Shown: positions 16,478 to 23,556 of the stretch, in pieces
Numbering within the stretch: the stretch's first letter is position 1
Layout: each line of letters begins with the position of its first letter
Assembly: GCA_903886275.1 (NCBI GenBank)
Contig: CAISLN010000066.1
Coordinates: 1-51,111 of the forward strand
From: an uncultured beta proteobacterium
GTDB taxonomy: Bacteria > Pseudomonadota > Gammaproteobacteria > Burkholderiales > Burkholderiaceae_C
Direction: 5' to 3'
Length of the DNA stretch: 51,111 nt
Translations under genes and position numbers: made by a program
Notes under the pieces: model-generated
Told to the model about the DNA's origin: nothing
What the model saw: the letters and a program-made list of their open reading frames with translations, nothing else
The model's database searches: none

Positions 16478-18310
16478 TTGACCAAGAAATCTTCCCCAGC
16501 CTCGGGGGAGGTCGCTGCCCCCGCCGATCCCTTCGACTTGGCGGTCGAGAGTTTTGAGAACGACCAGCAGCAAGCGGCAGCCGCCCGCATACCGCCCGAG
16601 CATGGCGGCATCCAAATCAACTTCTGCAAGAACCCGACGTGCGACAACTTCGGCCAGCCCGAGGTCGGCGGAGTCGCCAAGTGGGCCAAGAACAGCCAAG
16701 CCCGATACAAGGTTTCCAGCGCTGGAAAGGGCTACCCGCACCTGACCTGCCAGCGTTGCGGCTCGCTGTTCCCCATGAAGAGCAACCTTGGCATCCACGA
16801 GGAGCTCGAACGCATCAACGCCCACGCCACGGCGAGCTTGTGGGAAGCAAGCTGCCCCGATGAGTCCTGCGACCAGCATGGTTTGGGCGTCTCGGCTGGC
16901 AACCCCTTTTACGTGTCGTTTGGAGCCACCAAGGCCGACTCTCCCCGTTGGAGGTGCAACGCGTGCCGCAAGACCTTCTCGGCCCCCAAGTCCAGCACGC
17001 TGAGGCAACGCGAAAGCCACAAGAACAAACTGATCTTCTCCCTGCTGGTGAACAAGATGCCGCTTCGCCGCATCTGCGAGGTGGCCGAGATCGCCCCCAA
17101 CGCCCTCTACGGCAAGATCGACTTCATCCATCGCCAGTGCGAGAAGTTCCTCTCCGCACACGAGGCCAAGCTGCCCGGCATGGCCATCCGCCGCCTGTGT
17201 CTGGGCGTGGACCGGCAGGACTACGCCGTCAATTGGACGCAGCGGGAGGATCGCCGCAACACCGTCATCTCCGCCGTCTCGTCGGTCGACAACGAATCTG
17301 GCTACTGCTTCGGGCTGCATCTGAACTTCGACCCGAACCTCGTGGCCGACAAAGTGGAGAAGGCCGCCCACGACGCCAAGGACTATGCCGTGTTCCCGCC
17401 GTTTCGCCAGCATGCCCGGGTTTGGCTCGAACAGGACTACGTGGCCTCCATGAAGAAGAGCTCCACGCTGGCAGCCGTCACCTCGCTTCGGGACCGGGTG
17501 GCCAAGGCCTACGCCCAAGCGGAGGCCCGTGCGGACGTGGAAGCGAGCGACGCCCCCGGCAAGGACGAGAAGCTGCCGGCCCAAGGCATGCAGATCCATT
17601 CCGAATACACGCTCTACGCCCACTTCATGCACATCAAGCGGCTGACGGCTGGGGTGGAGAAGATTCGGTTCTTCCTCGACCAGGACTCCGGCATGCGGGC
17701 AGCCTGCCTCGCCGCCTTCGCCCACGACATCAAGGTTGATCGCCGCGTGGACGCGTTCTTCGTCCGGATCGCCAAGGAGATGACCGTCGATCAGAAGCGG
17801 CGTTTGAAGGGCAAGGCCAAGGAAGCGTTGGACGAGTTCATGGCCAGCTCCGGCTTGAACCAGAGCGACGCGATCCTGGCCATGCTCAAAGAGAGATTGG
17901 CCGGCATGGCCACGATCGGTTCATGGAACGACCGTTGGGTCATGCACCCCTTCCCCGACATGAGCGAGCAGGAGAAGGCCATCTCGTATCTGACGGACAT
18001 GGGCGACTACGACCTCGACCACCAAGCATGGCTCTACAACAAGGCAAGCCTGCACGCGGTGGACACCCTGTTCATGCAGATACTCAGGCGGTTGACGCTA
18101 TTGGAGCGGGGCATCCATTCGCAGGGCAATGCCGGGCGGGTGTGGAATGGCTATGCACCCTATAACCCGAAGCAGATTGGCAAGGTGCTGACGATATTCC
18201 GGGCTTATCGGAATTTCATATTGCCGGGCGAAGATAAGAAAACCCCCGCAGAAAGACTGGGCCTTGCGAAAGGCCCAGTTCAATATGAAGACGTTTTGTA
18301 TTTTCAGTAA
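16478..18310 (+). CDS. large zinc-ribbon transposase (IS1/IS1595-like character)
   Basis: The 610-residue protein opens with a disordered A/P-rich stretch. It continues with several cysteine pairs: CKNPTC near 50, CQRCG near 92, CPDESC near 128 and CNACRKTFS near 162. The WRCNACRKTFS motif plus the following helix-turn-helix (KNKLIFSLLVNKMPLRRICEVAEIAPNALYGKI) is typical of InsA-like zinc-ribbon transposases. An RNase-H-like DDE core is suggested by LGVDRQDYAVNW near 243, FLDQDSGM near 400 and a C-terminal acidic region. The terminal KTPAERLGLAKGP resembles the end of many DDE transposases. The start is TTG 16478. It is far longer than IS1 transposases, so the exact IS family is left open. 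It is intact and begins where cysD was destroyed. Confidence 0.7.
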   Translation: MTKKSSPASGEVAAPADPFDLAVESFENDQQQAAAARIPPEHGGIQINFCKNPTCDNFGQPEVGGVAKWAKNSQARYKVSSAGKGYPHLTCQRCGSLFPMKSNLGIHEELERINAHATASLWEASCPDESCDQHGLGVSAGNPFYVSFGATKADSPRWRCNACRKTFSAPKSSTLRQRESHKNKLIFSLLVNKMPLRRICEVAEIAPNALYGKIDFIHRQCEKFLSAHEAKLPGMAIRRLCLGVDRQDYAVNWTQREDRRNTVISAVSSVDNESGYCFGLHLNFDPNLVADKVEKAAHDAKDYAVFPPFRQHARVWLEQDYVASMKKSSTLAAVTSLRDRVAKAYAQAEARADVEASDAPGKDEKLPAQGMQIHSEYTLYAHFMHIKRLTAGVEKIRFFLDQDSGMRAACLAAFAHDIKVDRRVDAFFVRIAKEMTVDQKRRLKGKAKEALDEFMASSGLNQSDAILAMLKERLAGMATIGSWNDRWVMHPFPDMSEQEKAISYLTDMGDYDLDHQAWLYNKASLHAVDTLFMQILRRLTLLERGIHSQGNAGRVWNGYAPYNPKQIGKVLTIFRAYRNFILPGEDKKTPAERLGLAKGPVQYEDVLYFQ

Positions 18311-18319
18311 TTCGACGGA

Positions 18320-18362
18320 TGGCTAGCGATTTTCGATGCGAAGCCATACTTGGCGCTAGCCA
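18320..18362. repeat. 9-bp inverted repeat after the transposase gene
   Basis: TGGCTAGCG and CGCTAGCCA are perfect arms 25 bases apart, starting 10 bases after the transposase stop. No T-run follows the right arm. It may be a transcript-end hairpin or the right-end structure of the element. Confidence 0.45.
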
Positions 18363-18381
18363 AATATTACCCCGCGTGCAA

Positions 18382-18397
18382 TGCTATACATATAGCA
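18382..18397. promoter_or_regulatory. perfect 16-bp palindrome upstream of a small gene
   Basis: TGCTATA-CA-TATAGCA is symmetric apart from the central CA and lies 52 bases before ATG 18450. It has the form of a dimeric repressor operator. A TTGACA hexamer follows at 18405-18410, but I do not see a good -10 at the right spacing. Confidence 0.45.
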
Positions 18398-18449
18398 CTT
18401 TAGATTGACAATCAACGCAAGAAATGTCAAAAAGAACAAGGAGGTTTCT

Positions 18450-18677
18450 ATGTCTACATTAAAGCAAATTTCGGAAGTTTCCTCGGCAGGTATTCCGGAT
18501 TCATTGGTGTCGATGTGCCAAGACCTGCCTATCAAACAACGGGAGGCCGTGTATGAAAGCTGGCGTCGACCGATGGAAGCCGTTCAGGATTCAAAGGAGA
18601 CGACTCGTCTATTGCAACAACATTTCAGTTCGAATAAGGGTCCAAAATCTCTCGAAAGCAGAGCTTCCGCGAGCTAA
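18450..18677 (+). CDS. small protein of unknown function
   Basis: A near-perfect AAGGAGG ribosome-binding site lies 6 bases before ATG 18450, so translation is likely. The 75-residue product (MSTLKQISEVSSAGIPDSLV at the start) is hydrophilic and rich in S, Q, K and E. It has a central segment LPIKQREAVYESWRRPMEAV that should be helical. There is no signal peptide or membrane helix, and I recognise no family. Just upstream is a 16-bp palindrome that could be its operator, an arrangement common for small regulators or antitoxins of mobile islands. That role is only a guess. Confidence 0.55.
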   Translation: MSTLKQISEVSSAGIPDSLVSMCQDLPIKQREAVYESWRRPMEAVQDSKETTRLLQQHFSSNKGPKSLESRASAS

Positions 18678-18851
18678 ATAAACAATAGCCATGCCCAAAA
18701 TCAACACGAGCTCGGCCCTATTTGTGAGTTTTCGCCAAATCCATATCTCTGGTGATTTGGCTCTTGAGGCATCCTTCGACTTGGAGGTGCTTCGGATAAA
18801 GAGCATGACCATGAGGGCGATGCCAACTAAATATTCATTCCACTCCAACAA
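18609..18851 (-). CDS. possible small two-helix membrane protein
   Basis: The 80-residue frame has two hydrophobic segments, EYLVGIALMVMLFIR near the N-terminus and AELVLILGMAIVYLARG in the middle, separated by a basic loop. That fits a small inner-membrane protein. It starts with TTG, and an in-frame ATG lies at codon 14. Its 3' end overlaps the opposite-strand small gene by 69 bases. No family is recognised, and it may be a chance frame. Confidence 0.25.
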   Translation of the reverse strand: MLEWNEYLVGIALMVMLFIRSTSKSKDASRAKSPEIWIWRKLTNRAELVLILGMAIVYLARGSSAFERFWTLIRTEMLLQ

Positions 18852-19139
18852 TATTCTCGATCAGTTTGGAACTATGAAATGCGGTTCTGTTTAAAGTTAG
18901 ACTGCGATGCAGGAACATCTGCAATCGTCATAGTCGATGGCAGATACCACGTCGAAAATAATGAATTGCTATTCGTCAGCGGAAGTGTTATTCACTGACA
19001 TTGATATCAAGAACCAGACGTTTGGACGTGCCGCCAGGTCATTGGCTTTGTTCGTGTAGGGAGAGCACCATCGTTCATGGTCGCACGCATGGCAGTCGGT
19101 CGAGCCTGCTATTCTTATAGCTCTACCGATGGGAGGGCC

Positions 19140-19282
19140 ATGATCCAAAAAAATGCACGCATTCCCTGCGAGAGGTCTTCAAGCACGAGGCCCTCGACTT
19201 CACCCGTTGGCTCGAAGAGAACATCGACGCGCTCAACGACGTGTTGGACGGTTGCGCTGCCGAATCGGATGTGCAAAAATAG
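19140..19282 (+). pseudogene. frameshifted N-terminal stub of a DUF4268-type protein
   Basis: A frame ending with TAG at 19280-19282 encodes LREVFKHEALDFTRWLEENI and then DALNDVLDG. That is the highly characteristic start of DUF4268-domain proteins, which are often found in defence islands. The expected beginning MIQKNARIP is encoded at 19140-19166 in another frame, so one base has been lost within CCCTG (about 19163-19167). After DVLDG the sequence (CAAESDVQK) no longer resembles the family, so the remaining several hundred residues are deleted. It is a relic of a defence or mobile gene. Immediately downstream lies an AbiE-like toxin-antitoxin pair. Confidence 0.65.
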
Positions 19283-19336
19283 GACATCGATGTCCTAATT
19301 TTGTTGAAATCTACCTCGTCGATTTGGAGAACAAAC

Positions 19337-19747
19337 ATGCCTCAGTCCACCGTCAAAGATAGAGTGATCGCAAAGATCAAGAGATCGCCATCTTCGGTGT
19401 TCCTGCGAAAGGAGTTCGATCGGCTTGGAGATTACCGACAAGTCAGCCGGGCTATCAATGAAGCCACAGCAAGCGGAATGCTGGTCAAGGTTGGCTTTGG
19501 CTTGTATGCGAAGGCTCGTCCATCAACGATCAGTGGCAAGCCGGTGCCGACAGCTCCCTTGTTGAATATCGGTTTGGAGGTTATGCAGAAAATTGGCGTC
19601 AAAGCCGATGTGGGCAAGGACGCTGTGGCTTTGCGAGAAGGCCGAAGCACCCAGATCCCAATGCTGCCCATTATCAATATTGGAAAAGCCCGCGTCAGTC
19701 GCAAAATCGCCGTGGGAAGTCGCCAGGTTGTTTATGAAAAAAGTTGA
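19337..19747 (+). CDS. AbiEi-like antitoxin (DUF6088 type)
   Basis: The 136-residue protein begins with a winged-helix pattern. RVIAKIKRSPSSVFLRKEF and YRQVSRAINEATASGMLVKVGFGLYAKAR match the short DUF6088/AbiEi-like antitoxins that accompany AbiEii nucleotidyltransferases. ATG 19337 is preferred over the upstream frame extension to 19301. Its 3' end overlaps the toxin gene by 14 bases, a typical coupling in these pairs. Expected role: repress the operon and neutralise the downstream toxin. Base composition (more AT) differs from the chromosomal genes left of 12 kb, fitting an acquired pair. Confidence 0.75.
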   Translation: MPQSTVKDRVIAKIKRSPSSVFLRKEFDRLGDYRQVSRAINEATASGMLVKVGFGLYAKARPSTISGKPVPTAPLLNIGLEVMQKIGVKADVGKDAVALREGRSTQIPMLPIINIGKARVSRKIAVGSRQVVYEKS

Positions 19748-20801
19748 GGATGCTTTTCGGGACAAGATTTCAGATTTGATTCTCGAAAATGAGTTGTCCA
19801 TATCGGAATTCGCTCTTGAAAAAGACTTCATCGTCACCGATGTGCTTCAAGCCATTTCCAAAATTAACAACGAGAAATTCAACCTTGTTTTTTGCGGGGG
19901 CACGTGTTTATCGAAAGCCTACGGTCTTTTGGAGAGAATTTCGGAAGATGTGGACATCAAACTTGTCCCAAAGCCCGGAGTGGTGCTGAATGCCAATCAG
20001 CGACGATCTGCTATTTCGAAGTTGAAGAAGGACATCGTTCAATCCCTATTGAATATTGGCTTTGAAGAGGGCGACATTCAACAGAAGGCTTTGGATGGAA
20101 ACTCCTATGTTGAGTTCAATGTGGAATATTCCACGCACTTCGATGTTGAGCCTGCAATGAGGGCGGCGATGAAGTTGGAGTTGAACTACACGAATCTTTC
20201 CCTGCCAAGCGTCGATATCGATATTGGGCTCCTTTTTGATGAGCTCTCAGGAAAAAAGACTCAAACGCTCAAAATGCAATGCGTGGATATTCGCGAAGCC
20301 TTGACCGAAAAACTGATTTCGTTCCCACGTCGGCTGGCGATGCATTTGACGGATGCGGAACGGTTCAAATTCGACAAGGCATTGGTCAGGCATCTTTTCG
20401 ATGTGCACCGCATTGTTGAGGGGAATCCCAAAATTACTCAGGATTTCGAATTGAAATCTCTGTTGTTATCCGCAATGGATAAGGATGCAAAAGACTTTAT
20501 GCACCAGTATCCCAAATTTTTGATAAATCCCGTTGGTGAAATTCAAAATGCCATGAACGTCGCGAATTCAAAACCAGAGTATCGAAAAATGTATGATGAG
20601 TTTGTCAAGGTAATGGTCTATGGCAAAGACATCCCCTCGTTTGGTGACGCGCTTTCCGGTTTCAATACTGTCTTGACTGCGCTTCTTCCTTCAGCAAACA
20701 CCAACTTCAACCATCACGCCGCAGAGCTGGCACCACGCTTTGAAATCGGAGACTTGGCAAGCTCAGTGAAACAGTTGCCCGCTCGCATGGCCTTGCCGTA
20801 G
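19734..20801 (+). CDS. AbiEii/AbiGii-family nucleotidyltransferase toxin
   Basis: The 355-residue protein carries the nucleotidyltransferase core: FCGGTCLSKAYGLLERISED followed by VDIKL, that is the GG-x-x-L-S/K motif and the DxD metal site. A later VDIDIGLLFDEL and KLISFPRRL region fit AbiEii family helices. Known AbiEii toxins (MenT-like) transfer nucleotides to tRNA or other targets and stop growth during phage infection. ATG 19734 (MKKVEDAF) is chosen. The last 29 or so codons (from about 20714) run through the 3' end of the opposite-strand hipA gene and look unlike the rest. The original stop may have been lost at an insertion junction, giving a foreign C-terminal tail. The catalytic part looks intact. 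Confidence 0.78.
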   Translation: MKKVEDAFRDKISDLILENELSISEFALEKDFIVTDVLQAISKINNEKFNLVFCGGTCLSKAYGLLERISEDVDIKLVPKPGVVLNANQRRSAISKLKKDIVQSLLNIGFEEGDIQQKALDGNSYVEFNVEYSTHFDVEPAMRAAMKLELNYTNLSLPSVDIDIGLLFDELSGKKTQTLKMQCVDIREALTEKLISFPRRLAMHLTDAERFKFDKALVRHLFDVHRIVEGNPKITQDFELKSLLLSAMDKDAKDFMHQYPKFLINPVGEIQNAMNVANSKPEYRKMYDEFVKVMVYGKDIPSFGDALSGFNTVLTALLPSANTNFNHHAAELAPRFEIGDLASSVKQLPARMALP

Positions 20802-22015
20802 ACGCTCCAAATAGCCTTGGGCACCTTCTGTTCTGTCGCGAATGTCTCCCACATTTCCACCGCAGCAAAGACCTCCGCCACCGTGTCGCGCCAATCCTTG
20901 ATTTGCATTTCGCGCGCAAGCTTGGCGATAGCCTCCAGCCGCGGAAGGCCTTCCCCGCTTACGGAAGTCGTATGTTGCCCACTCAGGCCGGCGCTAAAAG
21001 TCAAATCAAACGCCTGGGTCATGGCCCACCCGCGTGCACTGCCGACGAACGCAAAATTCTTCACATGGTCGTCCTTGTTATGCGCCAGGACATTGAAGAC
21101 CATCAGGCGGAAGGCCTTGTCTACCTCGCGCGCGTCCTTTGTGGCCATCAGCGTCGCCTTGAGCAAATCGCCATAGTCCATGCTCGGCATCCGATGCGAC
21201 GCTTCGAGCAGGCCCCCGATGGAAACCATGTGTTTTTTGGCGTTGCGCTCCCGGTCGAAGCGTTGGACAGCGAAGAAGTCCTCACGCTTTCCGCGCACCG
21301 TGACTGAAACCAGCCGCGTGGGGGGCATGTTGACCTTGGCCGCCTGGGCCATGCGGGCGTAGGCCAGCTCAATGCGGCCCATGGAAGGCGGATCGGCGTC
21401 GCGGGCCCGGAACTTGACGATCCAATGGTCGAAGTTCTCGGGAATAGCGCCGAACCCGGACATGCAGTTGTCTGTGCCCTTTTCGATGGCCACAGTGACC
21501 TTGGGACGCGCGCCGCCAGGCGATCCGCCATGGATGTAAAGGGCAGCCAAGACGTCAGCGGCGGAACCTTCTTGCACCAGCAAGGCGCTTTCGGCCAAAC
21601 CTTCCAGCGACACGGCAGACTCCGTTTCGCCACGTACCATTGCAGGACGGAACTCCAGGGCGCCCATTGCGCGATTTCCGATGTATGCAAGACGGTCCAG
21701 CGGCTCAATGGCATGCCGATCCCAATCCAAAGCGCTTTTTAGCGCCCTGTCCATGAGCAAGAGACCCCATCCATCGGGCAGCGCGTCGTTGAAAACGCCG
21801 TGCAGTCCATCAAAAACCGGGCTCAGTGGCTTGAAGGCCCCCGGCCTCAGGCCGAAAGGTGGAAATGGAGACAGGGCGTAGCCCGATTTGATCCACTCCG
21901 GGTCGTATTCAAACCAAATGGAGCCGCGCTCGTGCGGGTCTTTGGCAAGGCGCCCGACGAGCCGCCCATCCATGAGGACATCAAGGAGCGTGGCGTGTAT
22001 GGCCTTGGCGTTCAT
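20714..22015 (-). CDS. hipA: HipA-family serine/threonine kinase toxin
   Basis: The 433-residue protein has the HipA fold. An N-terminal subdomain carries FEYDPEWIKSGYALSPFPP and GVFNDALPDGWG, followed by a Gly-rich ATP-loop segment GGSPGGARPKVTVAIE. The catalytic stretch VLAHNKDDHVKNF (about 310-325) has the catalytic Asp and metal Asn, followed by a late DLTFS metal motif. E. coli HipA phosphorylates glutamyl-tRNA synthetase and induces dormancy; other branches have other targets. Its start overlaps the end of the hipB gene by 4 bases. Its 3' end overlaps the AbiEii-like toxin gene by 88 bases in convergent orientation. All key residues are present, so it should be active. Confidence 0.88.
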   Translation of the reverse strand: MNAKAIHATLLDVLMDGRLVGRLAKDPHERGSIWFEYDPEWIKSGYALSPFPPFGLRPGAFKPLSPVFDGLHGVFNDALPDGWGLLLMDRALKSALDWDRHAIEPLDRLAYIGNRAMGALEFRPAMVRGETESAVSLEGLAESALLVQEGSAADVLAALYIHGGSPGGARPKVTVAIEKGTDNCMSGFGAIPENFDHWIVKFRARDADPPSMGRIELAYARMAQAAKVNMPPTRLVSVTVRGKREDFFAVQRFDRERNAKKHMVSIGGLLEASHRMPSMDYGDLLKATLMATKDAREVDKAFRLMVFNVLAHNKDDHVKNFAFVGSARGWAMTQAFDLTFSAGLSGQHTTSVSGEGLPRLEAIAKLAREMQIKDWRDTVAEVFAAVEMWETFATEQKVPKAIWSVYGKAMRAGNCFTELAKSPISKRGASSAA

Positions 22016-22299
22016 CCCCTGCCTCTCACCCGTCGCTTTTGGACGATCTCATCGATAGTTGCCAGCTTGCGCGCAGCGAACAGCGACGCAAAATCGTCCA
22101 TACAACCAAGGGCTGCGGCAATCTGCAGCAGCGTTGAGAATGCGACCTCGCCTGTACCCTCGAACCGCTTTAACGAGGCCTGCGAAACGCCAGCCCTTTC
22201 AGCCAGGCTGCGTTGCGACAAATTTTGGGCCAAGCGCATCGCCCGAGCGCACTTGGCGACGTCGGCGGACATGTTGGATGGACTTATAAGAGACAACAT
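22012..22299 (-). CDS. hipB: HipB-type antitoxin, Cro/CI helix-turn-helix
   Basis: This 95-residue protein has a helix-turn-helix of the XRE type: ARAMRLAQNLSQRSLAERAG followed by VSQASLKRFEGTGEVAFSTLLQIAAALG. It binds operator DNA to repress the operon and binds the HipA kinase to silence it. ATG 22299 opens the frame; ATG 22272 (MSADVAK) is an equally good start and aligns better with family members. An inverted repeat (GAGACAA/TTGTCTC) surrounds the upstream region and may be its operator. Overlap with hipA is 4 bases. Confidence 0.85.
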   Translation of the reverse strand: MLSLISPSNMSADVAKCARAMRLAQNLSQRSLAERAGVSQASLKRFEGTGEVAFSTLLQIAAALGCMDDFASLFAARKLATIDEIVQKRRVRGRG

Positions 22300-22348
22300 A
22301 TGATCTTCAAATGGCTTAACGTTTTCTTAACAGCTAACCAATTGTCTC
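22290..22348. promoter_or_regulatory. probable hipBA promoter/operator region
   Basis: GAGACAA (22290-22296) and TTGTCTC (22342-22348) are perfect inverted arms 45 bases apart, one at the hipB start and one upstream. This resembles the paired half-sites to which HipB-type dimers bind. The DNA between is AT-rich and should carry the promoter. Bases 22349-22386, up to the ugd stop, show nothing else. Confidence 0.45.
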
Positions 22349-22386
22349 CTATACGGTATTCAAGGTCAATCGAATTGGCTGTCTCT

Positions 22387-23556
22387 CTACGAATCCCCGC
22401 CAAACAAATCGCGGCTGAAGATCTTGTCGGCCACGTCGCGGATCTCGTCGGTGATGCGGTTGGCCACGATGACATCGGCTTCTTGCTTGAAGCGGGCCAA
22501 ATCGGTCTCCACGCGAGAGCCGAAAAACTTGTCTTCGTGCAGGGCCGGTTCAAACACGATCACCTCCACACCCTTGGCCTTGATGCGCTTCATGATGCCC
22601 TGCACGCTGGAGGCGCGGAAGTTGTCTGACCCCGCCTTCATCACCAAGCGGTACACCCCCACCACCTTGGGCTTGCGCGCGAGCACACTCTGAGCAATGA
22701 AATCTTTGCGCGTGGTGTTGGACTCCACGATGGCGTTAATCAGGTTTTGCGGCACCAAATGGTAGTTGGCCAAAAGCTGCTTGGTGTCCTTGGGCAGGCA
22801 ATAGCCGCCATAGCCAAAACTCGGGTTGTTGTAATGCGGCCCAATGCGCGGGTCCAAGCACACCCCGTCAATAATCTGGCGCGTATCCAGGCCCAGGGTC
22901 TGGGCGTAGGTATCCAGCTCGTTGAAAAACGCCACCCGCATGGCGAGATACGTGTTGGCAAACAGCTTGATGCCCTCAGCCTCCGTGCTGCCGGTCAGCA
23001 ACACCGGCACATCCGGCTTCAAGGCCGCTTGGAGCAACAGATCTGCAAACTGTTGGCCGCGTGCCGAGTGCTCGCCCACCACAATGCGGCTGGGGTACAG
23101 GTTGTCGTGCAGGGCCTTGCCCTCGCGCAAAAACTCGGGCGAAAAGATCACATTTTCGGTGCCATATTTCTCGCGCATTTGCAGCGTAAATCCCACCGGC
23201 ACTGTGGACTTGATCACCATCACCGCATCCGGGTTGGCTTCCTTCACCGCCTGAATCACAGACTCCACCGTCGTGGTGTTGAAGTAGTTGGTCTGCGGGT
23301 CGTAATCGGTGGGGGTGGCAATCAGAACAAAGTCGGCCCCGGCATAGGCCGCGGTTGCATCCAGCGTCGCCTTCAAATTCAGGGGCACGTTTTGCAGATA
23401 GTGCGTGATGTCTGCATCGTCAATCGGTGACTGCCCGGCGTTCAGCATATCGACCTTGGCCGCCACCACATCCACCGCCCACACCTCGTGGTGCTGTGCC
23501 AGAAGCACAGACATTGATAGGCCCACGTAGCCTGTTCCTGCAATCGCAATTTTCAT
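22387..23556 (-). CDS. ugd: UDP-glucose 6-dehydrogenase
   Basis: The 389-residue protein closely resembles the short enterobacterial-type Ugd. It oxidises UDP-glucose to UDP-glucuronate with two NAD+, giving acidic sugar donors for capsule and exopolysaccharide. Seen are the Rossmann start [79 protein letters not shown], the catalytic-Cys motif [19 protein letters not shown] and [16 protein letters not shown]. The length equals the family norm, and all catalytic residues (K in FANT region, Cys in GGYCLPKD) are present. It overlaps the upstream glycosyltransferase gene by 4 bases and is the last gene of the glycan operon, followed by hipBA on the same strand. Confidence 0.95.
   Translation of the reverse strand: MKIAIAGTGYVGLSMSVLLAQHHEVWAVDVVAAKVDMLNAGQSPIDDADITHYLQNVPLNLKATLDATAAYAGADFVLIATPTDYDPQTNYFNTTTVESVIQAVKEANPDAVMVIKSTVPVGFTLQMREKYGTENVIFSPEFLREGKALHDNLYPSRIVVGEHSARGQQFADLLLQAALKPDVPVLLTGSTEAEGIKLFANTYLAMRVAFFNELDTYAQTLGLDTRQIIDGVCLDPRIGPHYNNPSFGYGGYCLPKDTKQLLANYHLVPQNLINAIVESNTTRKDFIAQSVLARKPKVVGVYRLVMKAGSDNFRASSVQGIMKRIKAKGVEVIVFEPALHEDKFFGSRVETDLARFKQEADVIVANRITDEIRDVADKIFSRDLFGGDS

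Larger units (their letters stand above)
16406..18362 (+). mobile_element. insertion element carrying a zinc-ribbon transposase
   Basis: The left limit is where cysD similarity stops (about 16401-16406). A tight 10-bp hairpin (16428-16453) precedes the transposase gene, and a 9-bp inverted repeat (18320-18362) follows its stop. I could not find matching terminal inverted repeats or a target duplication, so the right limit is provisional. Confidence 0.4.

Noticed and set aside
16406..17725. Minus-strand frame of 439 codons across the transposase gene
   Set aside because: Shadow frame; the plus-strand transposase has cysteine motifs and a proper end, this frame none.
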